Assembly (NCBI RefSeq): GCF_000003815.2
Contig: NC_049988.1
Coordinates: forward strand, 400,510-464,509
Origin: Branchiostoma floridae
Taxonomy: Eukaryota; Chordata; Leptocardii; Amphioxiformes; Branchiostomatidae
Length of the DNA stretch: 64,000 bases
Reading direction: 5' to 3'
Part shown: positions 1-12,859 of the stretch, piece by piece
How the letters are laid out: the number at the start of each line of letters is the position of its first letter
Position numbering within the stretch: position 1 is the stretch's first letter
Translations under genes and position numbers: made by a program
Notes under the pieces: model-generated
Databases searched by the model: none
What the model was told of the DNA's origin: nothing
The model's input: the letters and a program-made list of their open reading frames with translations, nothing else

Positions 1-2365
1 AGATGTTCGATGATGATGATGAATATCAAGGAAATCTATTGCACTTTCTAGGCCTTTGTGTATTTCATAATATTGGTATTATTTACATCCCTCATGAACA
101 TTAGGACAAATATAAGACAGTACCTATTCTGCACAGTCACTCAATAAAGACCTTCAGGCTGTACCATAAAAACGGAAAAAAGACTGGAAGGTCCTGGTGG
201 GGGCCACAAACTGTAAACTGCAAAAGCCTCGTTAGAAATCTCAGAAATGTAGAAAGAAAGCTGTCAACCAAAAACTGCGCTACATAATAAGTGACTGACA
301 AAAGTCACAAAACAAACCGATTCAAACGGTTTTAGAAATATCGAAATAAAATGTACTTACGTTTTGGATATTAGGCATTCTATCATTGTGGGTATCACAT
401 ACAACTTAAGTTATGTTTGCATATTTTAGTAATGATATGTATTTACCAAGCTATCGTAGAATGTGTAAATATATAAAAGAATCCAGATCTTTCCATACAA
501 ATGGTTACAAATGCATCTATGGTATTTACCTATGAGTAGGTTATCCACGTCATCCTTGCATTTAATAAAATTTGACCTTTGAGTGGTGTTTACAAGCCTT
601 TTAAGAATAATGTAAATGTAAGACAAGATTAAGATTAATTCTATAATGCAACGTTTTTAGAAATGTTTTCCTAATTGTCGTACGTCCTGGATACCAGGCA
701 TGAGCCTTGAATTTTTAGTGGACAATAAAATTATTTTTGGATGTTGTTAACGCACCTCTTGCGAAACATATTGCGGTTTTGAAGGACCCAGATGTTTGCA
801 ATTATTGCCATCTTTATCATCATATGACCAACTTCTGGATGTCAAGATAACAGCATTGTTCTTTCTACAGCCTAGTTGTCAAAAAGTCTACGTTTGATTG
901 ATGTTTACATTCTTATCGTGGAGCACGTAGTGAGTTGACAGAGTCCGGATATCAGCAATACCAACTTTTAATAAATTGCATTACGATATGCAACAACGTC
1001 TCGGGCTATAATCAATGAAAATATGTCGGGAAAGAAAAAAAAATGCCGCGGAGGGAAAATATGTCTGGGCGAGTACAAGCTTCCCGGCATATTTTCCTCT
1101 CCCGGCATTTTTCCTTTGCTGACATATTTTCCTTCGGTGGCGTATTTCCAGTTAAAATCACGCATACCACCACCCTAACAAACACACACACAACAACAAC
1201 TTACGCCAATGCCCCCAGAGAGGCCGGTGAAGGAGGCTAATATCTATGCTTGTCATTTGATATAGAAATAATATTTATGCTAGGCATTTATCATACATTG
1301 TAGAGCGTTCACTTAGAATTCGCTTTCTTCCGCTTTGATTCTATACCAAAGACTTGTCTGAAAATGTCATATTCTCCTTTGCTGGTCAGCACTTCAATAT
1401 TGCTTGCTGCTGTGTGGCTCAAGGGTCAACACGAAGTGATCAGTGCTGCCCTAAATAACATGTTGTTAAGGAATTTCACCTTTGCTGTTTGTATAGTTCG
1501 TAACAGACTGGCAAGATGTGGTTCTTGGCGAAAGCAAGTCACCAAGGAAAGTGGTCTGACTAACGATGTTCTGCCTATTTTGCGTACATGTGCAAGGCAC
1601 AAAAATGATAGTGGAAATATTACATAGCAACTAGATATTTCTATTCCAATTTCATTTCCGAGTATTTGTTGAAAACAATGGTAATTTAATCTCTCTAGAT
1701 TTAGATAATGAATCAAAGGATAGATAGAACAGAATACAATCACTTCACAAGCTTCTTAAAGCATGTGCTGTCCGGTAAAAAGACAATCCTTCCATCCATT
1801 GGTTTTAAAGACATATTTATCAGGTTATTCGTCATTAGGCAGCCTGCCTGTGGAAACAAGCATTCATTTTCTGATAAATGTCAAAGTGCAACTTTAAATG
1901 CACAGTTATATTCTATAACACCATTTATAGAAAACTGAAATAAGACCGAGATGGCGTTAAACAGTACTGTCCTAGCGAATCAAAATAGAGGCAGCTAGGT
2001 CTGCTGATGCCAATACAAGCAAAAACATGCCTGACAAGACTACTCACTACTATCTTAATTAAAAAAAAAACATCAAATTCTGATTAACTTCAACAAGATA
2101 GTCATCGTTGTTTTCCAAATTTAGGCCTCTATGTGTCCATATCAAGTGCACCAATGGTAGGTACGTGCCTCATGGCACATGTATATGGAACAACATGAAT
2201 CAAAGCTATGACAGGTCTGCTGATGCTGATGCAAACAAGTGCCTGAAGCGAGTACTAAGTACTATCTCGTAATTAAATCAGCACATACAAAACTAGTGCC
2301 ATAAAAACATACTATAAAATCCTATCGACTTTGACATGGAAGTACTGGTATATAATTCTATTCGT
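1..2365. other. Gene-poor flank
   Basis: No coding exon, RNA gene or recognisable transposon was found here apart from the imperfect hairpin at 1017-1132. Open frames are short, lack plausible splice borders and show no domain. The right part is AT-rich and would hold the 3' flank of the Kelch-like gene that ends at 2366. Confidence 0.5.
1017..1132. repeat. Imperfect inverted repeat (hairpin)
   Basis: Two arms of about 45 bases face each other, 1017-1063 and 1088-1132. Both carry the words GAAAATATG, GCCG/CGGC and GGGAAA in inverted order around a short loop with an AAGCTT site. The arms are about 80 percent matched by eye. This could be a small fold-back element, but no target-site duplication was seen. 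Confidence 0.6.
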
Positions 2366-5300
2366 CTATGTGTCCTCATTATGTGAACTAAGATATGGAA
2401 GATACATACGTGCCACAGGGAACTCAAAACCATGTAGCACTCTTGTACCGTTGGGCAGATTGGCCTCCAAGTCTCTCCAGGTATCTGCATACCTGTCATG
2501 CACATATACCAGATTTATGTATCCTTCCTGGGAGTTGCTGGTACAGGTTAACAGTATGTGCAGCTGGTTCTCCAGTACGAAAAGCTTAAGAGCATTGATA
2601 TTACTGCTTCTCGGGTCCGGCCAATCTTGCAGTTCCTGCCAGGAGTCTGACTCTGTATCGTACACAACAGTGAAGTTACCATCTGAGCAGAAAATCTCTG
2701 TTCCCATGACCACAGCTGAACAGATGTCATCAGTGGTTATCGGTGGGGTCCGCTTGCTCCAACGGTCCTGGCTCGGGTCGTAGCAGTACAATTCCAAGCC
2801 TGTTAGGACATACAAGTGTGAACTGCAAGACAATGCGGCACTGAAGTCGTAAATAGTATTGTCTAGTTCAAGCTGTGAACACATCTCCCACTGGTCTGTG
2901 TGCTGGTTGTACTTTCTCATCTGCACAGACTCATAGCCTTCGACTCGATGGACAGCAAGATAGAATAAAATCCCATCAACTTCAACAAAGTGCTCATTGT
3001 AGTAACTACGACCGTCCAGTTTTTCCAGTTTTAACCACTTAGATACAGAGGACATACCAGCATCTTCCCACACATTACCCGCATGGTTGTACTTAAACAC
3101 AGACAATTGATCGTTACTGTCTCTTTCACGAGACAGGATGTAGATGTTGTTGTCACTGGTGATTGTCACATCTGTGACACTAGGGAGGTCTTGAGTTTTG
3201 TATCTGCAGCTGATGTACTTCCCTTCTCGAGGGTTCATAAAGACGAGCTTTCTGGAACTACAAAAAATAGAAAGGAATAGAGTTATACATAGTAAATTAT
3301 CATGATCTAGAATGTCTTACATATTTAGGTTCAAATCACAGCTTGTACTGCTGCTATCTATCAAATATTATGTTTTAGTCTCAAATAAAATGAGATTCAG
3401 TATACATATGTATGTTGGAGATAGGTACAGAGTCTATTTATATTGGGACTGTAAATATGAGTATTGCAGGTCCTCAACATATGGAATAACCTTGTATATG
3501 GATAGTAGAACCAAGAAGGCAAACGATAAAGAAGTATTTACTGACCTGCGTCCTGTATCAAACAGCAGAGCCATCTCCATGGTTACCTCAGGCCCCGGCT
3601 TCACATCATGGTTCCTTTCCTGTACCATAATATTCCTGATGACCTCAGAGCTCCCAGGATCTTCCTTGACAAGGGGGTGTTCCAAGATGGCTGCCGTGTA
3701 GTCTGAGGTCAACAGGTTGAACCGGATGTGAGAGAGGATGCTGGGTAGGTGGTGCAGTCTGTAGGGTATAGGGTAGTGGCAGATTTAGTTAGCTTCCTGA
3801 TATTACATCAGCTTCTTTATTAATCATTTATGCTAAAAAAACAATGCGCACCTATAGAAAGAACATCTATACCCACCTTTCTTCCCTGCTGTGCTGCACC
3901 CATCTCACCACAGCCTCCCACACTGTTGTCTCATCTTTAACATCTAGCTCATCATGGCTGATGATCTCAGTCAGCTGATTCACACTCAGGCTGCAAAACT
4001 CCTTGCTGGAGGCAACCTGTGGATGTGCAGTGTACATGTTGGGTAAGCATTAACATAATGCTTGTTAAACAGTAAAACTGTTGACTAAACAGTTACTGTG
4101 AAAAACAACCTTTCATTGGTAAAGCTTTCGAAAACTGAACAAAACAGCACTTAAAAGCACGTACTAGTAGTATTCTTTATATGATTTTGAGGACAGGTAT
4201 AAAGGTTATGAAATCTTTATCTGTAGATAAAATAATTGTAACTCCATTTATGCAAGGCATGCTACTGTACTGTATTTTGCAAAAATTTTACAATGACTTT
4301 CTACTGCACAAACTCATTCAGATAGACTTTAACCATCATTCTTTAAGAGGGAAATCACAAGATGAAATGACCTACTATCAAAGTATCAGACCCACCTCAA
4401 AAAATTTTCTATCAATGCACCTCAGACAAGATTTTCGGACATTCACCAGAGCGAAGAAATCAGCAAACTTGTACAGGTCCACACAGGTGGAGCACTCCAC
4501 GTTCATGGCCATGTAGCTGCTGCAGGTGTTTCTCACATAGTTCAGTTGGAGGAGGTCGGCTGCCTGGTACAGGGGCTGTACTTTGTCCAGGGACACATGG
4601 AGGGTTCCCGAGTAGATGTAACTCAGGATCTCCCCAAAAATGTTTGCATCCAAACCCTGTAAAACAATCACGTGACACTGTTTATACAATTATCTGAAAA
4701 GATAATTGTATTAAAAAATTGTATAAAAGTATTATTTAGATATAAGCGTGTGCATCTAGGCAATTTCGTTTAATCATGTAATGAAGGTCAAATTTTCCTT
4801 TCACCCTGCTATCCTATCAACATAACCTATAGTGCTAAATGCGAATATAGCGATGAATATTCTCTGTATCTGTATCTATATAGCTGGAGTATAACTGCCA
4901 TTCGGCGTAACACACCAGCTTTATGTTATAGCTATTTTGTTAGAATAACTGTAAGCAAATCTAACTTTTAAGCTAAGAAATACATGATAATGATAATATT
5001 GCGCGCAAACTTGACCTTTAACCCCTCAATACCAAAGATGTGGGGAGGGGGGGGCATGGCGAGGAAAACATCCAAGAAATGTTCGACATTGGTGTATACA
5101 ATGGTTTGGGCCTAATTTAGATGCACTGTGTGATACGTAGCATCTTCATAAGTTCCCTGTTTCACTCTATTCTAACCACACGTTACGCCAATCCTACCTG
5201 TAAAACTACCGTCTTCTGACGACTTTCCGCCATGTCACTTGTAAACATGGCCCTGAAGTAGGGGCTGGCCGCGGACAGAACAAGCCGATGGCAGGGAAAC

Positions 5301-5452
5301 CACCGGTCCTCGACTTCAAGGACGACATCCTGCAGTACCCCAGCCTTTTGTAAGTCGTCCACAGTTTCAAGAAATCCGTGCAGATAGCTCTCATCTTGGT
5401 AGGAACGAGGACGAACTGCGCTGACGTGGGGTTCTGGGTGTGCGGCAGCCAT
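2366..5452 (-). CDS. Kelch-like protein (BTB-BACK-Kelch), gene A
   Basis: Five exons join in phase: 5198-5452, 4396-4656, 3877-4016, 3546-3758 and 2366-3257, giving 586 residues. Every junction has GT/AG. The start is the ATG at 5452, opening with [13 protein letters not shown]. Residues about 40-150 form the BTB fold ([20 protein letters not shown], then [10 protein letters not shown] and YQAADLLQL). Residues about 150-270 form the BACK domain ([25 protein letters not shown]). Residues about 290-586 hold Kelch blades, recognisable by repeated YDxxxDxW-type ends such as [14 protein letters not shown] and [11 protein letters not shown]. In this family BTB-BACK binds CUL3 and the propeller binds the substrate, so a cytoplasmic ubiquitin-ligase adaptor is expected. 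The length is usual for the family. The exact KLHL subfamily cannot be assigned. Exon layout matches gene B at 6982-11579. Confidence 0.92.
4858..4925 (+). repeat. Short dispersed repeat in intron 1 of gene A
   Basis: The stretch containing TATAGCTGGAGTATAACTGC and CGGCGTAACACACCAGCT closely matches 40030-40085, and a decayed relative lies near 9190-9240. All three are in plus orientation. Class unknown. Confidence 0.6.
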
Positions 5453-6339
5453 GTTGATATTGATGGCATGAATCCAAGGTCAAAGGGTACGGAAACAAGA
5501 CAGACACTGATAACCCATATAATGTAGCAGTAATGGTGATGCGCCATGGCTTGAGATGGAATGTTTAACGTAGTGAAAACATTACCCACGAGTTACAAAA
5601 AGGAGTTTTCACAATTAGTTTTGTTCCATTGCGACTTTTTTGCCGGTTAGTGATCTTACAACATTATTTAGTAATAAGTTGTTGGTCCAGCTGATGGGCT
5701 TATAGTTGAACAACTGTTATGCCTGTATTTTCCTTTGAACATGACATTAACCTAATTAACTTACAACGGGACTTGAAACAGAATAGCACTCGGCAATATT
5801 CACGTGTAATGTGTTGTTCGCAATCTCAATAAATCAAATCAAATGGACGATTTTTTAATATATCAGTAGATATTTATTACTATGATAGAAAAAGATATAA
5901 CGTTAGATTGTAAATGAGAACGTAAACTGGTGAAAATAGTAGTACGGGTAACTTCCAATCTCGAGCAAGACATGTTTAACTTTGGTTCGCCTTCATAAAC
6001 TGGTGTAATCTTTATAAACATGGATACTGTTAACTTTCAAAATGGCTTCTTCAGCAAAAGTCCTGAACTCTATTGAGTCAATTCCTGATGGGACTGACCA
6101 GTGGAGGACTGCTAGAAGTGAAACTTAGACAGGCTAACATTATATATCTAATATTACCAGGCTAACATTAGATGATTAAAAAATATTGCGCTACCGGAAA
6201 ATACATAGAATTCAAAAATAGAACACATGTACAATAATCGTTACGGAGAATAATGATTATGTCTGTTAATAACTGACGTTAAGACATTTATAAGAGAGAA
6301 TTAACGTTATTATCGAGGATCAAAGTGCTACTAATAAAG

Positions 6340-6830
6340 CATTAAATGTTTCCCCATTCCAATGCATTAATTTTCCCATTTCAAAGCATCAAATATTTCC
6401 CCATTCCAAAGCATTAATTTTTTTTCCATTTCAAAACATTAAATGTTTACCCATTCCAAAGCATTTAATGTTTCCCCATTCCAAAGTATTAAATGTTTCC
6501 CCATTTCAAAACATTAAATGCTTACCCATTCCATTAATTTTGTCCCATTTGATTTTGTTTCCCATTTCAAAGCATTATATGTTTCCCTATTCCAAAGCAT
6601 TATATGTTAAGCCTTTCATCATCATCATCATCGCGGGCTGCTTGCCCGGACCAAGTCCACCCTCTCCTTCCAGACGTCTCTGTCCCCCATAGCGTTCTTT
6701 AGGTCTTCGACCCGAGGCCCCACATCACGGGCAAGCTGGTCTATGTAGCCTTTCCAAAGCATTAATTTTGTCCCATTTCAAAGCATTAATTAAATGTTCC
6801 CCTTTTCAAAAAACTAAATGTTTATCTTAT
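6340..6830 (+). repeat. AT-rich minisatellite, interrupted
   Basis: The core CCATTCCAAAGCATTAA, followed by ATGTTTCC, recurs about 15 times with small changes (25-28 base unit). It lies between gene A and gene B. The array is interrupted at 6618-6746 by a LINE fragment. Confidence 0.85.
6618..6746 (-). mobile_element. 5'-truncated LINE 3' end, inserted into the minisatellite
   Basis: Read on the minus strand the insert translates to the end of a non-LTR retrotransposon ORF (YIDQLARDVGPRVEDLKNA, then DVWKERVDLVRASSPR and a stop), followed by an (ATG)n microsatellite tail at 6618-6632. It is flanked by the 8-base direct repeat AGCCTTTC (6610-6617 and 6747-6754), the expected target-site duplication. 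A C-terminal tail of this type with a trinucleotide 3' end is typical of CR1/L2-like LINEs. The clade is inferred. Confidence 0.8.
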
Positions 6831-6981
6831 TGTAAATATATTCGCCAAAAGCCAAGATCTAAACAAAAATGTCATTTTAAACAATCCTGTTGGGATTATT
6901 AACAATCGGGCTGTGTTCTCTGTTGGTGCTTATCCTGCATAGCAACCTTAGCTACATAACAATCATGAGAGGGAATATGTT

Positions 6982-9900
6982 TTATGTTCCCTTCAGATAT
7001 GGCAGGTACACACGTGCCACGGGGGCGCAGCCATATACATGATATTTCTTATCAGGCAGGGTGGCCTTCAAGTCACTCCAGGCATCAGCAGACCTGTCAT
7101 ACACATACACACGGCAATCTATCGATGACCAGGTCGGTGCCTCTTGGCTGGCAGTGTCATAGACTTTCAACAATATATGCAGCTTGTTCTCCACTACGAA
7201 AAGACTTGGACTGTAATTAATACCAAGGTTTCCTGGATTGGGCCAGCCTTGCAATTTCTGCCAGCAGTCTGACTCTGTGTCGTACACCATAGTCTGAGTG
7301 TTGTGAAAATCTGTGCAGAAAATCTCTGTCCCCATGACAACACCTGTACATACTTCATCACTGATCATTGGTGGGACCAGCTTGCTCCAACGGTCCTGGC
7401 TTGGGTCGTAGCGATGAAATTCCCACCTTGTGAGGAAATAGAGGTATGGGCTGCATGACAATGCTGCAAAGTCACGGTGGTATCCACATCCCTTTAGTTT
7501 CAACTGTGAACACTCCTCCCACTGGTTCATGTCCTGGTTGTACTTTCTCATCTTCAGTAATGGTCGATGTTCTTTTGAATCAATGGCAATGTAATAAAAA
7601 ATCCGATCAACTTCACAAAGGCGTTCATCGTCGGAAGAAAAGTCATCTCCCGGTCCCTTAGATATTGAGGACACACCTGCCTGTTCCCACGCGTTTTCTG
7701 CATGGCTGTACTTAAACAGGGACATTTGGGTCTCCAGGAACATCTGATTCTCATCTTCTAACTCTTCCGTTTGTAGGATGTAGATGTCGTTATCACTGGT
7801 GACTACCATGTCTGTAACACGAGGGAAGTCTTCGGGCTTGTAAGTGCAGCTGATGTACTTTTCTTCATGGGGATTCATGAAGAAGAGCTCATTGGAACTG
7901 GAAAGACAAAAACACATCACAAACTGTCAATCAAAATGGACTGGAAACTCATACCTTTCTAAAGTGATGAAACTAAAATGAAGTATGCACTGCTCTATTT
8001 ATTACATTTTATATTGTAGCCCCTAAAGATATATGAATACAATCTAGAAGGATTTTTATTCCAGTATCACAAACGGTGGAATGATATTGTGCAATGCTTG
8101 TTGGCAACTAACAAAGTCAAAAAGTTTTTTTCTTCTTCTTTTTATTCAAATTCTGCTGCAAAATCATTGGTATGGAGCAGCTGCTGTAGACAGGAAGCCT
8201 CACTACGCGAGCTGCGGCGGATCCTGAAGGACACTAAACATCCCTACAGACAGTTTCTGCCTCCAGTTGACTGAGTTGTAGAGACTTGCTACAACTGCGC
8301 TGCAATGTAGCCACCACGAAGCAAAACAAACCGCCATAAGATGTCCTTAATTCCACATACTCTAGCTCACAAAGCTCTCTGTTCACCTAACTGCTGATGT
8401 TAATAGATTTTACCATTTTATATTCAATATTGTTTTATCCCGCTTATATCCTAAATTATTAAAGTGCAATTATGTTGATTTAATTATTATGACGGCCTTT
8501 ATGAATGCCGTAAAATCAATGCAATTCAGCCCCTATGTATACAGGGACTGCAAAGTTGATTGAGAAATAAAGTTTCCAAAGTACCAAGTATAAACTTTCC
8601 CCCTGGTTGGATTGAGCCAAATAGCCATTTCTGTAGTCATCCCAAGCCTCGGCTTTAGGTTGTAGTTTCCTTTCTGTACCAGATTCCTGATGACCTCAGA
8701 GATCCCAGGATCCTGCCTGACCATGGGATGTTCCAACATGACTGCCGTATCGTCTGAGGTCAGCAGGTTGAAGCGGATGTCAGAGAGGATGCTGGGAAGG
8801 TGATGCAGTCTGTAGGGCACAGGGTAGGGGTCGGTCAAGCTGATATCTTCGTAGTCAAACATATTTGATATCATGTAAAAACCACAATATGCAACTTCAG
8901 AACACATATACCCACCTGTCCTCCCTACTGTGTTGCACCCATCTCACCACAGCCTTCCACACTGTTCTCTCCTCTTTAACATCCAGCTCATCATGGCTGA
9001 TGATCTCAGTCAACTGAGTTATACTCAGGCTGGAGAACTCCTTGCTGGAGGCAACCTGTGGAGGTACAGAGTGTACACATACCTATGTACTGCAGAGATG
9101 TGTGAATTAGTCTTGATCTAAATCGGACATATGAAAGTTACAATTGTTTACAAATATATACTTATAAAAAAAAGCAAACACTTTCTGATGTTTACCTGTA
9201 TGGCCGGTATAACTGGCAATCTGCATAATGCATCAGCTAAGCAGAAGTCAGTCTGAATAACCAAACCACGGCTCAGATAAATGCTGACAACGATGTAGCT
9301 TAAATGATCTTAAACAAGTTTTGTTTGATGTCTCCTTTCTCCAACTGTTTTTGTTGTGATGCGTCTTCCAAAATATTACATCGTAACCTCACTGCAAGCT
9401 TCGTTTCTGACATTACATCATATAATTTCTGTATTTCTTTCATCTCCATTGCACTTTGTGCAACATAAATACCATTTGGGACATTTGCCTGACCAATTAT
9501 GAAGACCAAGGAGGTTAAGGTAATATAACAATATCTAATTTCCTTACAAAGACGAACCTCAGTGAAGTGTCTGGCGATCCATTGCAGAGAACATTTCTGA
9601 ACATTGTCCAGAGAAAATACATCAGCAAACTTGTACAGGTCCACACAGGTGGAGCGCCCCACGTTCATGGCCATGTAGCTGCTGCAGGTGCCTCTCACAT
9701 AGTCCAGTTGGAGGAGGTCGGCTGCCTGGTACAGGGGCTGTACTTTGTCCAGCGACACATAGAGGGTTCCCGAGTAGATGTAACTCAGGATCTCCCCAAA
9801 AATACCTGCATCCAAGCCCTGCAAAATAATGTAGCAGAACAAAGATGAAACGTTTACCACACAAGGTACATGTACTATCATAAGGGTATTAATAATCAAG

Positions 9901-11579
9901 CAGATCCTACGACAGCATAAGATCAAATCAAAACGGTTGGAGGTTACCATGCACGCGCAGATAAGAGGAACTCTGGGTATCATGGTAATAAGTTGAGGGC
10001 CCTCGGATGTAAACAGTCTTGTCTCATTGTTTCAATTAGCGTAACAGTGTCCGGAGCGCAATGACGTCTGGAAAATGGCGGAAAGTTCTAGGTCTGGGGC
10101 CTTCAACTTTGATGAATTACCCAGACTTCCTCTCACCTGTCTGTTTTTGATATTTGGAAGCAATTTTTTTTTTCTTTAACTTGAAATACAAGGTAGCAGA
10201 ACAGAGTATTAATGGGCGAACCCCGGGGTCTATGACGCGGGTACATAAAGTAGTACGGATAAAACTGTTGAAGGAGAGCTAAAAAGCCTTATTTGAGGCC
10301 AGATACAAGCTGCACTGCATGGTCACGGAATGTGCTGACTCTGAGACTGTATGGTTTGGATTGTAAAAGTTTTCTATTTCGTGTATAAATGCGCCCTAAT
10401 ACGCAACTGCCCTTCTGGTGTGAGCCGGTTGTAGTTATGTGACCTCCTCAGAGCGGCATTTCAAAGTTGGCGTGAGAAGGCGATACGCTGACATGATTTT
10501 GTTGTTTTCTAATATTTTGTGGCTTGTACCCTAATCTTGAGCATATCCGTTTTTGGTATTCCTTCAGTGCACCCTACTATATTTTTCCGAAGCCAGTCAT
10601 TTTGAGGCCCTTAACTCTACAAATCCCCACAGGCCGAAAAATGTGTTCTACAACACGCCGGTGGGCACTCAAACGTATTCCCTCCGAAATATGAATGGGG
10701 CCCCAAAATCGTGTGTTTATGTAGATGATAAATTGCCTTTTATCGCTCCCATGTCATATCGAAGGATTTGAGATGAAAGGTTGTGTATTTCTGACAGGAT
10801 CGGGTGGAAAAGTTTCGGCATTCGGGCGATTCTCGGACGTGTACGTTTGCTTGTCCTGAGTAATGTGGTCAGCGGGTCACTGAAGGAAAGCCCCACTTTC
10901 TGGATAGTATTTATGTGCAGTTATAGATGTTATAAAAATCGATCCACCGGTCAGATTTGGGAAACAATTTTTTTATTGATTACTGGATATGTGATCTTGA
11001 AATAGAAATTAAAACGTCTCCGGCCGAACTGTTTCTTTATTGGATTTTCGCCCATCAAAGTTGCATAATTAAGCATTGTTATAAAGGGGACGGCATAAGT
11101 CCGGTATGAGACCTCAAACTCATTATTCTGAATGTGACCCGCCAAGCTGACCTTTAACCTCTGAACACCGACAGCATCAGTAAGTGGGGAGGGGGGCATT
11201 CATAGCGAAGATTTTGGTTTGGGTAAACGATGGATTTCCCTCCGTTTTCATGTTCTCTATAATACGCATAATATTTGAAAGATCCCCGTTTCATTCTATT
11301 GTAACCACGTCACAGCAACTGTACCTGTAAAACAACCGTCTCCTGCTGACTTTCCGCCATGTCACTTGTAAACATGGCCCTGAAGTAGGGGCTGGCCGCG
11401 GACAGAACAAGCCGATGGCAGGGAAACCGCCGGTCCTCGACTTCAAGGACGACATCTTGAAATGCCCTTGCCTTCTGTAAGTCACCCACAGTTCCAAGAA
11501 ACCCTCGCAGATAGCTCTCGTCTTGGTAAAAACGAGGACTAACTGCGCTGACGTGGGGTTCTGGGTGTGCGGCAGCCAT
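6982..11579 (-). CDS. Kelch-like protein (BTB-BACK-Kelch), gene B
   Basis: Paralogue of gene A with exons 11325-11579, 9558-9818, 8916-9055, 8585-8809 and 6982-7897, giving 598 residues. Exons 1, 2 and 3 have exactly the same lengths as in gene A (255, 261, 140). The start ATG at 11579 again gives [16 protein letters not shown] ([20 protein letters not shown]), BACK ([15 protein letters not shown]) and Kelch repeats ([25 protein letters not shown]) are all present. Exon 4 is the only uncertain border: the donor used by gene A (CGCAG before GTCAGT) has become a non-GT sequence here. The nearest in-phase donor is 12 bases further on, at TG before GTACTT, and it keeps the frame into exon 5. Intron 1 (9819-11324) holds no gene. 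Role as for gene A. Substrate unknown. Confidence 0.88.
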
Positions 11580-11705
11580 ATTGATGACCCCGAAGGTTAA
11601 AGGTTAGAAATGCTCTACACTGATTATCCACATAGTCTAGTTGACTTTGAGGTCAAGGGACTATGCAGGTAGAAGTTGACATCATCATCTCTCGAGATGC
11701 AAGGA

Positions 11706-11708
<3 letters not shown>

Positions 11709-11742
<34 letters not shown>
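11709..11742 (+). repeat. (GT)n microsatellite
   Basis: An uninterrupted GT run about 130 bases upstream of the gene B start. Confidence 0.97.
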
Positions 11743-11745
<3 letters not shown>

Positions 11746-11813
11746 CTATGGCAAGTCATCACCAAATGTGAATAAAAATTTATATTATATTATCATATAG
11801 CCAGGGGACGTGG

Positions 11814-11957
11814 GCCAATCAGAAGGCCCCATTTCATGCTGGTTATGACGCCATAACAGCCGTGCATTAAATTTTTGATTATTGCACGAGTGCATTAATG
11901 ACTTTTGAAAGTTTAAACCAATCAGAAGGACAGACAAACAGGACGCTGGCCAATCAG
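11814..11957 (+). promoter_or_regulatory. Cluster of three CCAATCAG boxes upstream of gene B
   Basis: The perfect CCAAT-box extension CCAATCAG occurs at about 11814, 11918 and 11950, 235-380 bases upstream of the gene B start codon. NF-Y binds CCAAT in either orientation, so a proximal promoter is possible. The copies also share further bases (AGAAGG or AGAATG), so they may instead be pieces of a repeat. Confidence 0.4.
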
Positions 11958-12179
11958 AATGAGATATCCAGGAATCGTCCATCTGCCAAGATAAGGGAAT
12001 AAGTACAGGCATGGCAGGGGGGATGGCTCCCTCTATTAACATCGGTAGTGCGTGTTTCTTTGTTCAAAGAAAACATTTGCCGTCTTAAAACAACACTGAA
12101 TTACCTATAATATTTAAGACAGTAAAATCTATTTCAAGTCATGTCCAGTTTAAACTGCAAATGGAAAATAAAATTATTT

Positions 12180-12653
12180 GCACCCCCGCCCATTCAAGTT
12201 CAGACGACAATAACACCACGGTCCACCATTGAGTAGCGGTCATGGCGCTGGAGGACCAAAATGCTACCTTTCTTCGGAGAAGTCGTGTCTGAGTTCGTAG
12301 TGAACGAGATTTTCAAGAGCTGGGAAGCACAGGGATCCCGGAAAGCCTCAGGAAATCCGGCAGAGATTTAGCGCCTGATACGAACGAACTCGACAAACTG
12401 GAGAATGGGCGAGTGGAGAAATACGGAGCGTGCAACAGTTTGTAACATAATGAATCGACTTTGTTCTTATTTTAAGCCTTGGAACAGAAATACATTTCAC
12501 GTACAAGTTTTATGTTGTTCAAATTCACTGTTCAAATTTATGTACTGAATAAAAGATGTATGTTTTATAAAGGAATTTGTCGCTCCTACTCAACCGGAAA
12601 CTCTACTCTACTCTACTCTTAAATGGGTTAGTGTGGGTAGGCTATATGATAAT
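12180..12653. other. Unassigned stretch between gene B and the hairpin element
   Basis: A frame on the plus strand (12291-12443) stays open for about 50 codons with a plausible composition, but it has no splice borders or recognised domain. A (CTCTA)n run lies at about 12598-12618. No gene is called. Confidence 0.4.
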
Positions 12654-12832
12654 AGGGTTAATGACCCACCTGTTCCTCGGTATATATGGTGTCATAACGC
12701 CTGGTCCTTTGCTATAACCACCTCATAAAACCACCTCGTTCGCTTCGCTCACTCGGTGGTTTTATTCGGTGGTTATAGCAAAGGACCAGGCGTCATGACA
12801 CCATATACACCTCGGGGCGGGTCATTAACCCT
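12654..12832. mobile_element. Hairpin MITE (near-perfect inverted repeat)
   Basis: The two halves, 12654-12735 and 12752-12832, are near-perfect reverse complements. Ends read AGGGTTAATGACCC on both strands, inner arms read CTTTGCTATAACCACC, and the loop is about 16 bases. The size of 179 bases and full palindromy fit a fold-back non-autonomous DNA transposon. No clear target-site duplication was seen, so the superfamily is open. Confidence 0.8.
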
Positions 12833-12859
12833 TAATTATTACATTTAATTCAAAGCCTA

